Shown: positions 1-8,262 of the stretch, piece after piece | How the letters are laid out: each line of letters begins with the position of its first letter | Position numbering within the stretch: the first letter of the stretch is position 1 | Assembly (NCBI GenBank): GCA_012964265.1 | Contig: DTUH01000054.1 | Span: forward strand, 1 to 17,896 | Length of the DNA stretch: 17,896 nt | From: Candidatus Lambdaproteobacteria bacterium | Lineage (GTDB): Bacteria; SAR324; NAC60-12 | Direction of reading: 5' to 3' | Notes under the pieces: generated by a model | Database searches by the model: none | Told to the model about the DNA's origin: nothing | The model's input: only the letters and a program-made list of their open reading frames with translations | Translations under genes and position numbers: made by a program

Positions 1-509
1 AAGAATTTTTTATTCAGGTTTTTCCACGCCGGGATCAGTTGCTGATCATCGGTGCGGGACACATCACAATTCCGCTGGTACGTTTTGCAAAAGAACTGGA
101 TTTTTTAACAGTGGTCATTGATCCACGAGCGGTCTTTGCCAATCCGGAACGTTTTCCGGTAGCGCCGGATCATTTAATTTCAAAATGGCCGGAAGACATA
201 TTAGCGGACTGGCCGCTTAATGAAGACACCTACGCCATTTTACTCACGCATGATCCGAAAATAGATGATCCTGCTTTACACATTTTGCTCAAGCATAACC
301 TGCCGTACATCGGCGCCCTGGGCAGCAGCCGAACCCACACCAAACGTTGTGCACGTCTCGAAGAAGCTGGATTTGATGCTGCTTCCATTGCACAAATCAA
401 AGGTCCCGCCGGAGCGGATATCGGCGCGCAGACCGCAGCGGAAATTGCGCTCAGCATGATTGCTGAAGTTGTGGCTGCCAAACACGGTAAACTGAAACAG
501 TTTTTTTAG
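1..509 (+). CDS. XdhC-family protein, C-terminal part (5' end outside the window)
   Basis: The frame is open from the first bases of the window to a TAG stop at 507-509, so the true start lies upstream; a TTG at 39 is only an internal codon. About 168 residues are visible. They begin just before a Rossmann nucleotide-binding turn, LLIIGAGHI, and continue to the conserved XdhC block with YIGALGSSRT and GADIGAQTAAEIA. This is the C-terminal XdhC Rossmann domain. Known members insert or mature the molybdenum cofactor (sulfuration, delivery) for xanthine dehydrogenase or CO-dehydrogenase-type enzymes in the cytoplasm. No molybdenum hydroxylase gene is visible, so the client enzyme is unknown. The gene ends 57 bp from the stop of the convergent glpK gene. 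Family assignment is confident; the exact role is not. Confidence 0.85.
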   Translation, partial: EFFIQVFPRRDQLLIIGAGHITIPLVRFAKELDFLTVVIDPRAVFANPERFPVAPDHLISKWPEDILADWPLNEDTYAILLTHDPKIDDPALHILLKHNLPYIGALGSSRTHTKRCARLEEAGFDAASIAQIKGPAGADIGAQTAAEIALSMIAEVVAAKHGKLKQFF

Positions 510-540
510 CCGCCAAGAACGCTAAGAAAAACTAAGATCA
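510..540. repeat. Short dispersed-type intergenic repeat with AAGA periodicity
   Basis: Immediately after the XdhC stop the sequence reads CCGCCAAGAACGCTAAGA and continues with a further CTAAGA unit, so AAGA cores recur every 9-10 bases. I recognise similar CGCCAAGAACGC-type motifs as intergenic repeats in many unrelated bacterial genomes, but only one copy is visible here. It occupies most of the 57-bp gap between two converging genes. Its function is unknown, and the call rests on resemblance only. Confidence 0.3.
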
Positions 541-566
541 GAAGAGGGCGAAATAGCGCAAAATAA

Positions 567-2060
567 TCACGGAACGATCCAGCCTTTGGAACGTTCAACC
601 GCACGGTTCCAGGCATCCATTTTTTGATTGGCGTCTTCTCTGGAAATGTTTGCTGCAAATGTCTTTTCTTCCTGCCAGAGCTTGCGGATTTGGGTTTGAT
701 CCTTCCAGACACCGACTGCTAATCCTGCCAGAAATGCCGCGCCCATTGCAGTAGTATCAAGAATATGGGGACGGGTAACTTTCATTCCCAATAAATCCGC
801 CTGAAACTGGCACAGAAAATCATTGGCCGCGGCCCCGCCGTCGATACGAAGTTCCTTGAGTTCAACTCCGGTATCGTTGGCAATGCTGCGGAGAACTTCT
901 GCCGACTGATAAGCAATTGCTTCCAGCGAAGCTCGGACAATGTGATTGCGGTTCGTATCACGAGTCAGGCCGACGATGGTTCCACGTGCGTATGGATCCC
1001 AGTGCGGAGCCCCAAGCCCGACGAAAGCCGGCACCACAAAAACTCCTCCGGAATCAGAGACTGATTCGGCCATGGCCTGAGTTTCGGATGCATCCTTAAA
1101 AAACTCTAATCCGTCCCGAAGCCATTGTACCAATGCACCGGCAATGAAAACGGAGCCCTCGAGCGCATATGTCACTTCGTCTCCAATTTGCCAGGCGATA
1201 GTGGTCAGCAAACCGTGTTGGGAAAACACCATTTCTGAACCGGTGTTGGAAATCATGAAGCAACCCGTGCCGTATGTATTTTTGGCCATTCCAGCCTCAA
1301 AACAGGCTTGACCGAACAAGGCCGCCTGCTGATCTCCGGCAACACCCGCAATCGGCGCTTCTCCTCCAAACAGTTCCGGATTTACCATGGCAATCACACC
1401 GCTTGAAGGCTTAACTTCCGGAAGCGTCTCACGTGGAATTCCGAAGCGCGAGAGAATTTCATCATCCCAGGCACAAGTATTAATATTGAAAACCAGCGTC
1501 CTGGAAGCATTGCTGATTTCAGTAGCATGAACACGCCCGCCTGTCAATTTCCAAATCAACCAGGAATCAACTGTACCGAAACAGAGGTTGCCTCGATCCG
1601 CCTGTTTCCGTGCATCCGGGACATTTTCCAAAATCCAGCGCATTTTGGTGCCGGAAAAATATGGATCAGTCACCAAACCTGTCTTGTTTCTCAAAACGCG
1701 GTCAAAGCCTTCGGCTTTCAATTCTTCACAAAAATCAGCGGTTCGCCGGCATTGCCAGTTGATCGCCGGACCAAGTGCTTCACCGGTTTTGCGATTCCAG
1801 GCAATTGTGCTTTCACGCTGATTGGTAATGCCGACCGCGTTGATGTCTTTCATCGACAGTTTGGCCTGTGCCAGCGCTGCTTCGATGGTTTCACGCTGAC
1901 TGCTCCAGATGTCTTCCGGAACCTGTTCCACCCATCCGGATTGCGGAAAATGACAGTCCAAAGAAGCATTTGCTTCCGCTACAATTATTCCGTTTTCGTC
2001 AAACAGAATGGTACGGGAACTGGTGGTGCCCTGATCCAGGGCCATGATAATTTGTGACAT
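567..2060 (-). CDS. glpK: Glycerol kinase
   Basis: A 497-aa protein, the usual length for GlpK, that phosphorylates glycerol to sn-glycerol 3-phosphate using ATP in the cytoplasm. It has the FGGY-kinase N-terminal phosphate loop ALDQGTTSSR (residues 7-16), ITNQRE (78-83), DPY (132-134), GDQQAALFGQ (242-251) and a C-terminal DGGAAAND motif near residue 410. R82, E83, Y134 and D243 line up with the glycerol-contacting residues known from E. coli GlpK. The start is an ATG 14 bp downstream of ispF, so the two genes are probably one transcript from the promoter upstream of ispF; the ribosome site is weak (AAGAAG). No glycerol facilitator or glycerol-3-phosphate dehydrogenase gene is adjacent, and no obvious regulator site is visible. 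Confidence 0.97.
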   Translation of the reverse strand: MSQIIMALDQGTTSSRTILFDENGIIVAEANASLDCHFPQSGWVEQVPEDIWSSQRETIEAALAQAKLSMKDINAVGITNQRESTIAWNRKTGEALGPAINWQCRRTADFCEELKAEGFDRVLRNKTGLVTDPYFSGTKMRWILENVPDARKQADRGNLCFGTVDSWLIWKLTGGRVHATEISNASRTLVFNINTCAWDDEILSRFGIPRETLPEVKPSSGVIAMVNPELFGGEAPIAGVAGDQQAALFGQACFEAGMAKNTYGTGCFMISNTGSEMVFSQHGLLTTIAWQIGDEVTYALEGSVFIAGALVQWLRDGLEFFKDASETQAMAESVSDSGGVFVVPAFVGLGAPHWDPYARGTIVGLTRDTNRNHIVRASLEAIAYQSAEVLRSIANDTGVELKELRIDGGAAANDFLCQFQADLLGMKVTRPHILDTTAMGAAFLAGLAVGVWKDQTQIRKLWQEEKTFAANISREDANQKMDAWNRAVERSKGWIVP

Positions 2061-2074
2061 CTTAAGCTTCTTTT

Positions 2075-2554
2075 TTAAATTGTCGATTGAAGAAGTACTA
2101 TTGCCTGCGCCGCAATTCCTTCTTCACGGCCGATGAGGCCCAGCCGCTCAGTTGTTGTGGCTTTGATCGAAACTTGGTCAGTCTTAATCTTGAGCACCGC
2201 AGCCAAGTTTGTTCGCATTTCTAAAATGTGAGGATTCATTTTTGGTTTTTCTGCCATGATAATGCTGTCGATATTTACGCAGGCAAAGCCTTTTTCCGTA
2301 GCTAAACCCTGGACAAGACTGAGAAGTTCCAGGCTGTATGCTTCGTGATATTTTGAATCTGTGTCCGGAAAGTGCTGTCCAATGTCACCCAGGGCGAGTG
2401 CGCCAAGAATGGCGTCCATGACTGCATGAACCAGAACATCCGCGTCTGAATGTCCGAGAAGACCTTTAGGGTGATTAATGTCAACTCCGCCAATTATCAG
2501 CGAACGACCTGCTGCAAGCTGATGTACGTCAAAACCTATTCCTGTTCTATACAT
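2075..2554 (-). CDS. ispF: 2-C-methyl-D-erythritol 2,4-cyclodiphosphate synthase
   Basis: A 159-aa protein, standard for IspF. It converts CDP-methylerythritol 2-phosphate to the 2,4-cyclodiphosphate with release of CMP, in the MEP route to isoprenoids. The N-terminus has the GFDVH motif, giving metal ligands D9 and H11, and the segment LLGHSDADVLVHA supplies H43. Other family blocks are GDIGQHFPDTD and the C-terminal KATTTERLGLIGREEGIAAQA. An AGGGA ribosome site lies five bases before the ATG. This is a single-domain form, not an IspDF fusion, and ispD is not adjacent. It is first in a minus-strand pair with glpK and diverges from the ATP synthase operon. Confidence 0.97.
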   Translation of the reverse strand: MYRTGIGFDVHQLAAGRSLIIGGVDINHPKGLLGHSDADVLVHAVMDAILGALALGDIGQHFPDTDSKYHEAYSLELLSLVQGLATEKGFACVNIDSIIMAEKPKMNPHILEMRTNLAAVLKIKTDQVSIKATTTERLGLIGREEGIAAQAIVLLQSTI

Positions 2555-2601
2555 TTTTTCCCTGCTGATGCCTGTTATTTGATGTAAAACTAAACTTAAT
2601 T

Positions 2602-2630
2602 ATTATACCATTCTACAAATAAAATAGAAA
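2602..2630 (-). promoter_or_regulatory. Extended -10 promoter for ispF-glpK
   Basis: On the minus strand the bases opposite 2602-2610 read TGGTATAAT, a perfect sigma70 -10 hexamer preceded by the TG of an extended -10. At 17-bp spacing the -35 position is only TTTCTA (2625-2630), which fits an extended -10 promoter that does not need a strong -35. Transcription would begin near 2595, about 40 bases before the ispF start. Confidence 0.55.
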
Positions 2631-2635
2631 TATGC

Positions 2636-2664
2636 TTGACCTTGATCGAGAAATATGTTAGAAA
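2636..2664 (+). promoter_or_regulatory. Sigma70-type promoter for the ATP synthase operon
   Basis: TTGACC at 2636-2641 matches the -35 consensus in five of six positions. After a 17-bp spacer, TAGAAA at 2659-2664 matches the -10 consensus in four of six. Transcription would begin near 2671, giving an approximately 40-nt leader before the first atp gene. The site lies back to back with the ispF promoter. Assignment is by consensus only. Confidence 0.5.
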
Positions 2665-2710
2665 ATAAGGTTAAGATTCATTACAATTTGACAAAAGAAA
2701 GTAGGCGGAT

Positions 2711-3190
2711 ATGGATTTCAAACAAGCCATCATCGACAATGCATGGGGCGGATTCAGCATGGATTACGGGTTGCTGCATTTGCAGTTGGCCACTCCTACC
2801 GCTGTGCTGATCATACTTTTTGTGATGATTGTAACTTTGAATAAACTACTGTTTCAGCCTGTTTTAAGAACTCTCGACAACCGTAAAGAAGTAATCAGCA
2901 AATGCCAAAAACGTGTGATTCAGGTAAACGAGGAGCTTGGGAAACTTGAGCAGGATTTTCAAAAAAAACTGGATGATGTCCGAGCTGAGGTAATCCATCT
3001 CAGGAACACGGGACATGAAAAAGGCATAGCTACCCGGGAAAACACAATCACTGTGGAACGGGAAGAATTACAGGTGGAATTAGAAAAAAATGTTGCTGAA
3101 CTGAATGGAGAAATCGAAGCTGCCAAAAATTATTTCGCGAAACTGAATCAGGAATTATCTGCTTCCATCAGCAAGCAATTGTTAAGTTAG
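2711..3190 (+). CDS. atpF': F-type ATP synthase subunit b' (second b-type subunit)
   Basis: A 159-aa protein with one membrane helix (about residues 28-46) followed by NKLLFQPVLRTLDNR and a long charged coiled coil to the C-terminus. This is the plan of a b-type peripheral-stalk subunit that holds F1 to the membrane a subunit. It precedes a second, different b gene, so it is the b' partner of a b/b' heterodimer. The first ATG has an AGGCGG ribosome site five bases upstream. A second in-frame ATG at 2759, preceded by GGGGCGG, would give 143 aa, closer to the usual b' length, with the helix about 11 residues from the N-terminus. Either start is possible. The gene is probably the first of the operon. 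Confidence 0.88.
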   Translation: MDFKQAIIDNAWGGFSMDYGLLHLQLATPTAVLIILFVMIVTLNKLLFQPVLRTLDNRKEVISKCQKRVIQVNEELGKLEQDFQKKLDDVRAEVIHLRNTGHEKGIATRENTITVEREELQVELEKNVAELNGEIEAAKNYFAKLNQELSASISKQLLS

Positions 3191-3283
3191 AGTCGGCAAC
3201 ATCCATGGCAACAGCAAACCGTTCCTGCTTGACAGTTATTCATACATCGTTGTTCAAGACATTTCCCACTGCATATTTCAATT

Positions 3284-3883
3284 GTGATGAGTAAAATGTT
3301 TAAGAAAAAAAACATGTTGCGACTTTTTGCCTTAAGCCTGTTTGTCTCATGCTGGAGTACGGCGCTTTATGCAGCCGGTGGGGAAGGGGCAGGTTCTCCA
3401 TTAATGGATTTTATTTGGAAAGTTCTGAATGTTGTAGTACTGGTAGCCATTATATACAAATTTGCAAAGAAACCCGTGGCGGCAGCACTCGGCGGTTCTG
3501 CCGAATCGGCAAAGAAAATCCTGGATGATGCCAGGGACGCAGAAGAAAAAATTAATGCGGACATGAGACAAATGCGTTCAAAAATTTCTGGACTTGAAAA
3601 GGAAGCCAGAGAAATGGTTGAGTCTGCAAAAAAAGACGCGGAAAACGCAAAAGCGCTTATTATTGAAGAAGGAAAAAAGGAAATTCTGAGAATGAAGGAA
3701 CAGGCCAGTTTTGCCCTGAAACAGGAACGCAGAAAAGCAGAAGATGATTTGCGGCATTGGATTGCCGAAGAAAGTGTGAAATTGGCAGAAGACACATTGA
3801 AAAAAGAGATGAATCAAAACCGGCAAAAAAAATTGGTGAAAAATTTTATGGATCAACTCAATCAGCCTGAAGGAGTAGTGTGA
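3284..3883 (+). CDS. atpF: F-type ATP synthase subunit b with N-terminal signal peptide
   Basis: About 199 aa. A basic start (KKKNMLR) and a hydrophobic stretch to ALYA at about residue 30 look like a cleavable signal peptide. After it come a short polar segment, a membrane helix (about 43-59) ending in YKF, and a long charged helix to the C-terminus. This is the b subunit of the peripheral stalk; b subunits with a signal peptide are known in deltaproteobacteria-like ATP synthases. The frame opens GTG-ATG at 3284/3287, with other ATGs at 3296 and 3314, and no clear ribosome site marks any of them, so the start is uncertain by up to 10 residues. It is separated from b' by 93 bp, while its stop overlaps the delta start. 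Confidence 0.9.
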   Translation: MMSKMFKKKNMLRLFALSLFVSCWSTALYAAGGEGAGSPLMDFIWKVLNVVVLVAIIYKFAKKPVAAALGGSAESAKKILDDARDAEEKINADMRQMRSKISGLEKEAREMVESAKKDAENAKALIIEEGKKEILRMKEQASFALKQERRKAEDDLRHWIAEESVKLAEDTLKKEMNQNRQKKLVKNFMDQLNQPEGVV

Positions 3884-4422
3884 GTCAGGGAGTTATCGCG
3901 CGGCGATATGCCAAAGCCTTAATCAATTTGGCGGAAAAAGGAAAAAACCTGGAAAATACAGGTGAACACTTGACCAAATTGGCTGAAACTTATACAGACT
4001 CTGCAGAGTTGAGAGAGGTCCTTTCGGACACAAAGGTTTCCACAGAACAGAAACAGAATGTTCTAAAAGCAGTTTTAACAAAATTAAAAGCCCCTGCACT
4101 CGTTGACAAATTCAGCCGCTACCTTTTATTAAAGCGCAGAATTGTCCTGCTTCCAAGTATTGAAAGTGCTTTTAATTTGTTATTACAGGAAATGCTGGGC
4201 CGCATTGAGGCCCAGGTAACCGTTGCACACGAGTTACCAAAAGCGACAGTCGCTAAACTGGAACAATCCATTTCCAAATACTCCGGCAAAGAAGTCACAA
4301 TCAGCATTACCATCGACCCTGCCATCATTGGCGGAATCGTAACGCGTATCGGTTCCGTAGTAATTGATGGGAGTATTCACACGCAATTAAATCAGATACG
4401 TCAAACTATTATCAGAGGCTGA
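3880..4422 (+). CDS. atpH: F-type ATP synthase subunit delta
   Basis: A 180-aa protein with the N-terminal IARRYAKAL signature of the OSCP/delta family and the C-terminal block IDPAIIGGIVTRIGSVVIDGS. It sits on top of F1 and links the alpha/beta hexamer to the b/b' stalk. The start is a GTG at 3880 that overlaps the TGA stop of the b gene (GTGTGA); an AGGAG ribosome site at 3871-3875 fixes it. Stop-start overlap implies translational coupling with b. Alpha follows after 6 bp. Confidence 0.95.
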   Translation: MSQGVIARRYAKALINLAEKGKNLENTGEHLTKLAETYTDSAELREVLSDTKVSTEQKQNVLKAVLTKLKAPALVDKFSRYLLLKRRIVLLPSIESAFNLLLQEMLGRIEAQVTVAHELPKATVAKLEQSISKYSGKEVTISITIDPAIIGGIVTRIGSVVIDGSIHTQLNQIRQTIIRG

Positions 4423-4428
4423 GCGGCT

Positions 4429-5937
4429 ATGAAAATCCGAGCAGAAGAAATCAGTAATATAATTCAGCAACAAGTTGAAAACTTCGACAAAAAGGCCACC
4501 AAATCAGAAGTTGGAACGGTCCTCGAAGTTGGAGACGGAATTGCCCGTGTTTACGGTTTAGACAATGTCCAGGCTGGAGAACTCGTTGAGTTTCCAGGCA
4601 ATATTACAGGCATGGCCCTGAACCTCCAGGAAGATAATGTAGGTGTAGTTATATTTGGAAGTGACCGCACGATTAAGGAAGGTGATGAGGTCAAACGGAC
4701 CGAAAGGATTGCAGAGATTCCTGTGGGCGAAGGTCTGTTAGGAAGAGTTGTTGATCCTCTTGGGTTACCGATTGACGGCAAAGGTCCAATTGCCTCCACA
4801 GAAACACGATTGATTGAAACCATTGCGCCGGGAATTGTGGACAGAAAATCTGTGCATGAACCTATGCAGACCGGACTCAAAGCGATTGACTCGATGGTTC
4901 CGATCGGACGCGGTCAACGGGAATTGATAATCGGTGACAGACAAACCGGAAAAACGGCTATTGCCATCGATACCATCATCAATCAAAAAGGTGGTGATGT
5001 AATCTGCATTTATGTCGGTATTGGACAGAAACGTTCTACCATGGCTCAGATTGTTCAGCGACTGGAAACCGAAGGTGCAATGGCACATACGATTGTAGTT
5101 TCTTCATCAGCATCCGAACCCGCGCCTCTGCAGTTTTTAGCACCATATGCCGGAGTTAGTATTGGAGAATATTTCCGGGATAAGGGACAGCACGTTCTTT
5201 GTGTTTATGATGACCTCTCCAAACAGGCGGTTGCCTATCGTCAACTTTCTTTGCTGCTGAGACGTCCGCCGGGACGTGAGGCGTATCCGGGAGACGTTTT
5301 TTATCTTCACAGCCGTTTGCTGGAACGATCCTGCAAATTGAGTGATAAGCGCGGCGCCGGTTCTTTGACCGCGCTGCCGATTATTGAAACACAGGCGGGT
5401 GACGTTTCCGCATATATTCCAACTAACGTTATTTCGATCACAGACGGACAGATTTTTCTGAGCAGCGATCTTTTCAACTCCGGAATTCGTCCGGCAATTA
5501 ACGTGGGGCTTTCTGTTTCCCGTGTTGGTGGTGCCGCACAGGTGAAGGCCATGAAGCAGGTTGCCGGAACATTACGTTTGGATTTGGCACAGTATCGTGA
5601 AAAAGAAGCCTTTGCTCAGTTTGGCAGTGATTTGGATCAGGCTACCCAGCGGCAGTTGGCACGCGGACAGCGTTTGGTCGAAATTCTCAAACAACCACAA
5701 TATAAGCCGATGCCCTGGGTGGACCAGGTGCTTTCCATTTTTGCGGCAACAAATGGTTATTTAGACGAGATGCCGATAAATGCCTTGAGTAAATTTGAAA
5801 CTGAATTCTTAACTTTTATCCAAACTAATAAAGCAGAATTGCGTAAATCCATTGAAGAAGCAAATAAAATTGATGACGCAACAGAAACCGAACTGAAATC
5901 CGTACTGGATGAATTCGTACAAGCTTTTTCAGCATAA
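4429..5937 (+). CDS. atpA: F-type ATP synthase subunit alpha
   Basis: A 502-aa protein of standard length. It has the N-terminal beta-barrel, the P-loop GDRQTGKT at residues 169-176, and the alpha signature PAINVGLSVSRVGGAAQ in the C-terminal half. It provides the non-catalytic nucleotide sites of the F1 hexamer. The ATG start lies 6 bp after the delta stop, with AGAGG a few bases before it. The gene is intact, and all expected blocks are present in order. It sits inside the operon between delta and gamma. Confidence 0.98.
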   Translation: MKIRAEEISNIIQQQVENFDKKATKSEVGTVLEVGDGIARVYGLDNVQAGELVEFPGNITGMALNLQEDNVGVVIFGSDRTIKEGDEVKRTERIAEIPVGEGLLGRVVDPLGLPIDGKGPIASTETRLIETIAPGIVDRKSVHEPMQTGLKAIDSMVPIGRGQRELIIGDRQTGKTAIAIDTIINQKGGDVICIYVGIGQKRSTMAQIVQRLETEGAMAHTIVVSSSASEPAPLQFLAPYAGVSIGEYFRDKGQHVLCVYDDLSKQAVAYRQLSLLLRRPPGREAYPGDVFYLHSRLLERSCKLSDKRGAGSLTALPIIETQAGDVSAYIPTNVISITDGQIFLSSDLFNSGIRPAINVGLSVSRVGGAAQVKAMKQVAGTLRLDLAQYREKEAFAQFGSDLDQATQRQLARGQRLVEILKQPQYKPMPWVDQVLSIFAATNGYLDEMPINALSKFETEFLTFIQTNKAELRKSIEEANKIDDATETELKSVLDEFVQAFSA

Positions 5938-5958
5938 CGAACCGTTAATTAATTTCGG

Positions 5959-6825
5959 ATGGCAAGTTTAAAAGATATACGCAAACGCATAGACAGCGTT
6001 AAAAGAACCCAGAAAACCACCAGTGCCATGAAAATGGTTTCTGCGGCAAAGTTAAGGCGCTCGGAAGACAATATTCGAGAAGCCACTCCATATGCGGTAA
6101 AACTGAAAAGTGTTGTCTCTTCACTCAGCACACGTTTCGATGGAGTGGAGGAGGACACGGGAATTGGCCGTCTCTTCCATAATTCTGGAGGGAAGCGAAC
6201 CGGTGTGATTCTGGTAACAAGTGACCGTGGTCTTTGCGGAGGTTTTAACGCAAATCTCTCAAAAGCTTTGGCCAGCCAGCTTGCTGAAGAAGGTGTAGAC
6301 TGTGCAGAGTTCGTTATTCTTGGTCGCAAGGGAAATGAATTTTTCAAGAGGACAAATCACAGCATTATTGATAATCATACAGGGACCGCACCTGATGAAC
6401 AGTTGGGACTTGTACGTGATATTGTGAGTGAGTTCACCCAGCGTTTTGAATCAGGTGAGCTTGATCAAGTCATTCTTGCATACAATCATTTCATCAGCGT
6501 GATCTCTCAGGAGCCTGTAATCGAACAACTCTTGCCGATTAAACCGCCTGAAGCAGCATCTGCAGATGAGCGTGAAGTCCTTTTTGAACCTTCGCCTGAA
6601 GAGATTCTGGAAACGCTGCTTAAAAAATATGTTCAAAATCAGGTTTATGTTTCCTGGCTCGATACAATTGCAGGTGAACACGCGGCACGTATGACATCAA
6701 TGGACGCGGCAACCAAGAATGCAGGCGAAATGATTGAAAAGTTACAATTACATTATAATAGAAGCAGACAGGCTGCGATCACGAGTGAATTGATCGAAAT
6801 AATAAGCGGCGCCGAAAGTTTATAA
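5959..6825 (+). CDS. atpG: F-type ATP synthase subunit gamma
   Basis: A 288-aa protein, the normal length for gamma, the central rotor shaft of F1. The N-terminal helix carries the RIDSVKRTQKTTSAMKMVSA signature, the middle has SDRGLCGGFN, and the C-terminal helix ends in RQAAITSELIEIISGAESL. The conserved N- and C-terminal helices would form the coiled coil inside the alpha/beta ring. The ATG start is 21 bp after alpha; the upstream bases (TTAATTTCGG) hold no good ribosome site, so translation may depend on coupling to alpha. Beta follows after 42 bp. Confidence 0.97.
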   Translation: MASLKDIRKRIDSVKRTQKTTSAMKMVSAAKLRRSEDNIREATPYAVKLKSVVSSLSTRFDGVEEDTGIGRLFHNSGGKRTGVILVTSDRGLCGGFNANLSKALASQLAEEGVDCAEFVILGRKGNEFFKRTNHSIIDNHTGTAPDEQLGLVRDIVSEFTQRFESGELDQVILAYNHFISVISQEPVIEQLLPIKPPEAASADEREVLFEPSPEEILETLLKKYVQNQVYVSWLDTIAGEHAARMTSMDAATKNAGEMIEKLQLHYNRSRQAAITSELIEIISGAESL

Positions 6826-6867
6826 AATAGAAAATAATCATCCACCAAACTAAACAAAGAGGGAAAA

Positions 6868-8262
6868 TTGAGCACAGGTAAGATCGTCCAGATAATGGGG
6901 CCAGTCGTTGACGTGGCATTTGAAACCGGAGACCTCCCTGAAATATACACTGCACTTGAAATCCAGCACCAGAAAGGCGAACGGGTTATTTGTGAAGTTC
7001 AACAGCACCTTGGAGAAAGTACTGTACGTACAGTTTCAATGGGATCAACCGACGGACTTTCGCGTGGAATGGATGTGAAGGATTTGGGTGAACCAATTAC
7101 AACTCCTGTTGGAAAGGCTGTTCTGGGACGGATCATAAATGTAACGGGTGACCCGGTGGACGAAGCCGGCCCGATTGAAGCAGATGTACGCTGGTCAATT
7201 CACCGTGATGCTCCTGCATTTGAAGAACAGGTAACCGAAGCACAAATGCTCGTCACCGGAGTCAAAGTGATGGACTTGCTCTGCCCCTTCCTCAAAGGCG
7301 GAAAGATCGGTTTATTTGGCGGCGCCGGTGTTGGTAAAACAGTTATTATCATGGAACTCATCCGGAACATTGCCGCAGAACATGGCGGATTTTCTGTTTT
7401 CGCGGGTGTGGGTGAACGTACTCGTGAAGGAAATGACCTCTGGAATGAAATGAAAGATTCCGGAGTGCTGGATAAAACCAGTCTTGTTTACGGACAAATG
7501 AACGAGCCTCCAGGAGCACGTGCCCGTGTCGGTTTGACAGGTTTGACTGTTGCAGAATATTTCCGTGACGAAGAGGCCGTGGACGTTTTGATGTTTATCG
7601 ACAATATTTTCCGCTTCACCCAGGCAGGTTCAGAAGTTTCGGCCTTGCTTGGTAGAATTCCTTCTGCGGTTGGTTATCAGCCGACCCTTTCCACAGAAAT
7701 GGGGAATTTACAGGAACGGATTACTTCCACCAAAAAAGGTTCAATTACTTCTGTGCAGGCAGTTTATGTGCCTGCGGATGACTTGACTGACCCTGCTCCG
7801 GCAACCACTTTTTCGCATCTGGATGCAACTATCGTTTTGAGTCGCGCAATTACTGAATTGGGAATATATCCTGCAGTTGACCCACTTGATTCTACTTCCC
7901 GAATTCTTGCTGCTGATATCGTCGGTGAAGAGCACTATCTTGTTGCACATGAAGTCCAAATCCTGCTCCAGCGCTACAAAGATTTGCAGGATATTATCGC
8001 AATTCTAGGCATGGATGAATTGTCCGAAGAAGACAAAGCCGTCGTCAGTCGTGCCAGAAAAGTCCAAAGATTCCTTTCACAACCTTTCTTTGTTGCAGAA
8101 ACATTTACTGGAACCAATGGAGAATATGTGGACATCAAAGACACAATTCGCGGTTTTAAGGAAATTCTCGAAGGAAAACATGATGAACTTCCTGAACAGG
8201 CATTCTACATGGTCGGTACCATCGAGCAGGTGATGGAAAAAGCCAAAAAAATGAGTAACTGA
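6868..8262 (+). CDS. atpD: F-type ATP synthase subunit beta (catalytic)
   Basis: A 464-aa protein of typical length. It has the P-loop GGAGVGKT (residues 151-158), the GERTREGNDL block with the catalytic glutamate at E183, and ALLGRIPSAVGYQPTLSTEMG. It forms the three catalytic sites for ATP synthesis or hydrolysis. The start is a TTG at 6868, supported by AGAGGG at 6858-6863 and by the expected N-terminus MSTGKIVQIMGPVVDVAF; no in-frame ATG lies upstream. The stop overlaps the epsilon start by one base (TGATG), so the two are translationally coupled. Confidence 0.98.
   Translation: MSTGKIVQIMGPVVDVAFETGDLPEIYTALEIQHQKGERVICEVQQHLGESTVRTVSMGSTDGLSRGMDVKDLGEPITTPVGKAVLGRIINVTGDPVDEAGPIEADVRWSIHRDAPAFEEQVTEAQMLVTGVKVMDLLCPFLKGGKIGLFGGAGVGKTVIIMELIRNIAAEHGGFSVFAGVGERTREGNDLWNEMKDSGVLDKTSLVYGQMNEPPGARARVGLTGLTVAEYFRDEEAVDVLMFIDNIFRFTQAGSEVSALLGRIPSAVGYQPTLSTEMGNLQERITSTKKGSITSVQAVYVPADDLTDPAPATTFSHLDATIVLSRAITELGIYPAVDPLDSTSRILAADIVGEEHYLVAHEVQILLQRYKDLQDIIAILGMDELSEEDKAVVSRARKVQRFLSQPFFVAETFTGTNGEYVDIKDTIRGFKEILEGKHDELPEQAFYMVGTIEQVMEKAKKMSN

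Noticed and set aside
1527..2057. 176-aa plus-strand open frame opposite glpK
   Set aside because: It lies entirely antisense to a well-supported glycerol kinase gene and its translation resembles no known family.
3229..3257. Perfect TTGACA before the b subunit gene as an internal operon promoter
   Set aside because: No acceptable -10 hexamer lies 16-18 bp downstream (TGTTCA, GTTCAA, TTCAAG).
3284..3383. Lipoprotein signal in the b subunit (FVSC)
   Set aside because: The residue at -3 is phenylalanine rather than leucine, and the family uses ordinary signal peptides; ALYA is a better cleavage site.
3367..3795. 142-aa minus-strand frame opposite the b subunit gene
   Set aside because: Its low-complexity serine/phenylalanine-rich translation is the expected antisense shadow of a lysine/glutamate-rich coiled-coil gene.
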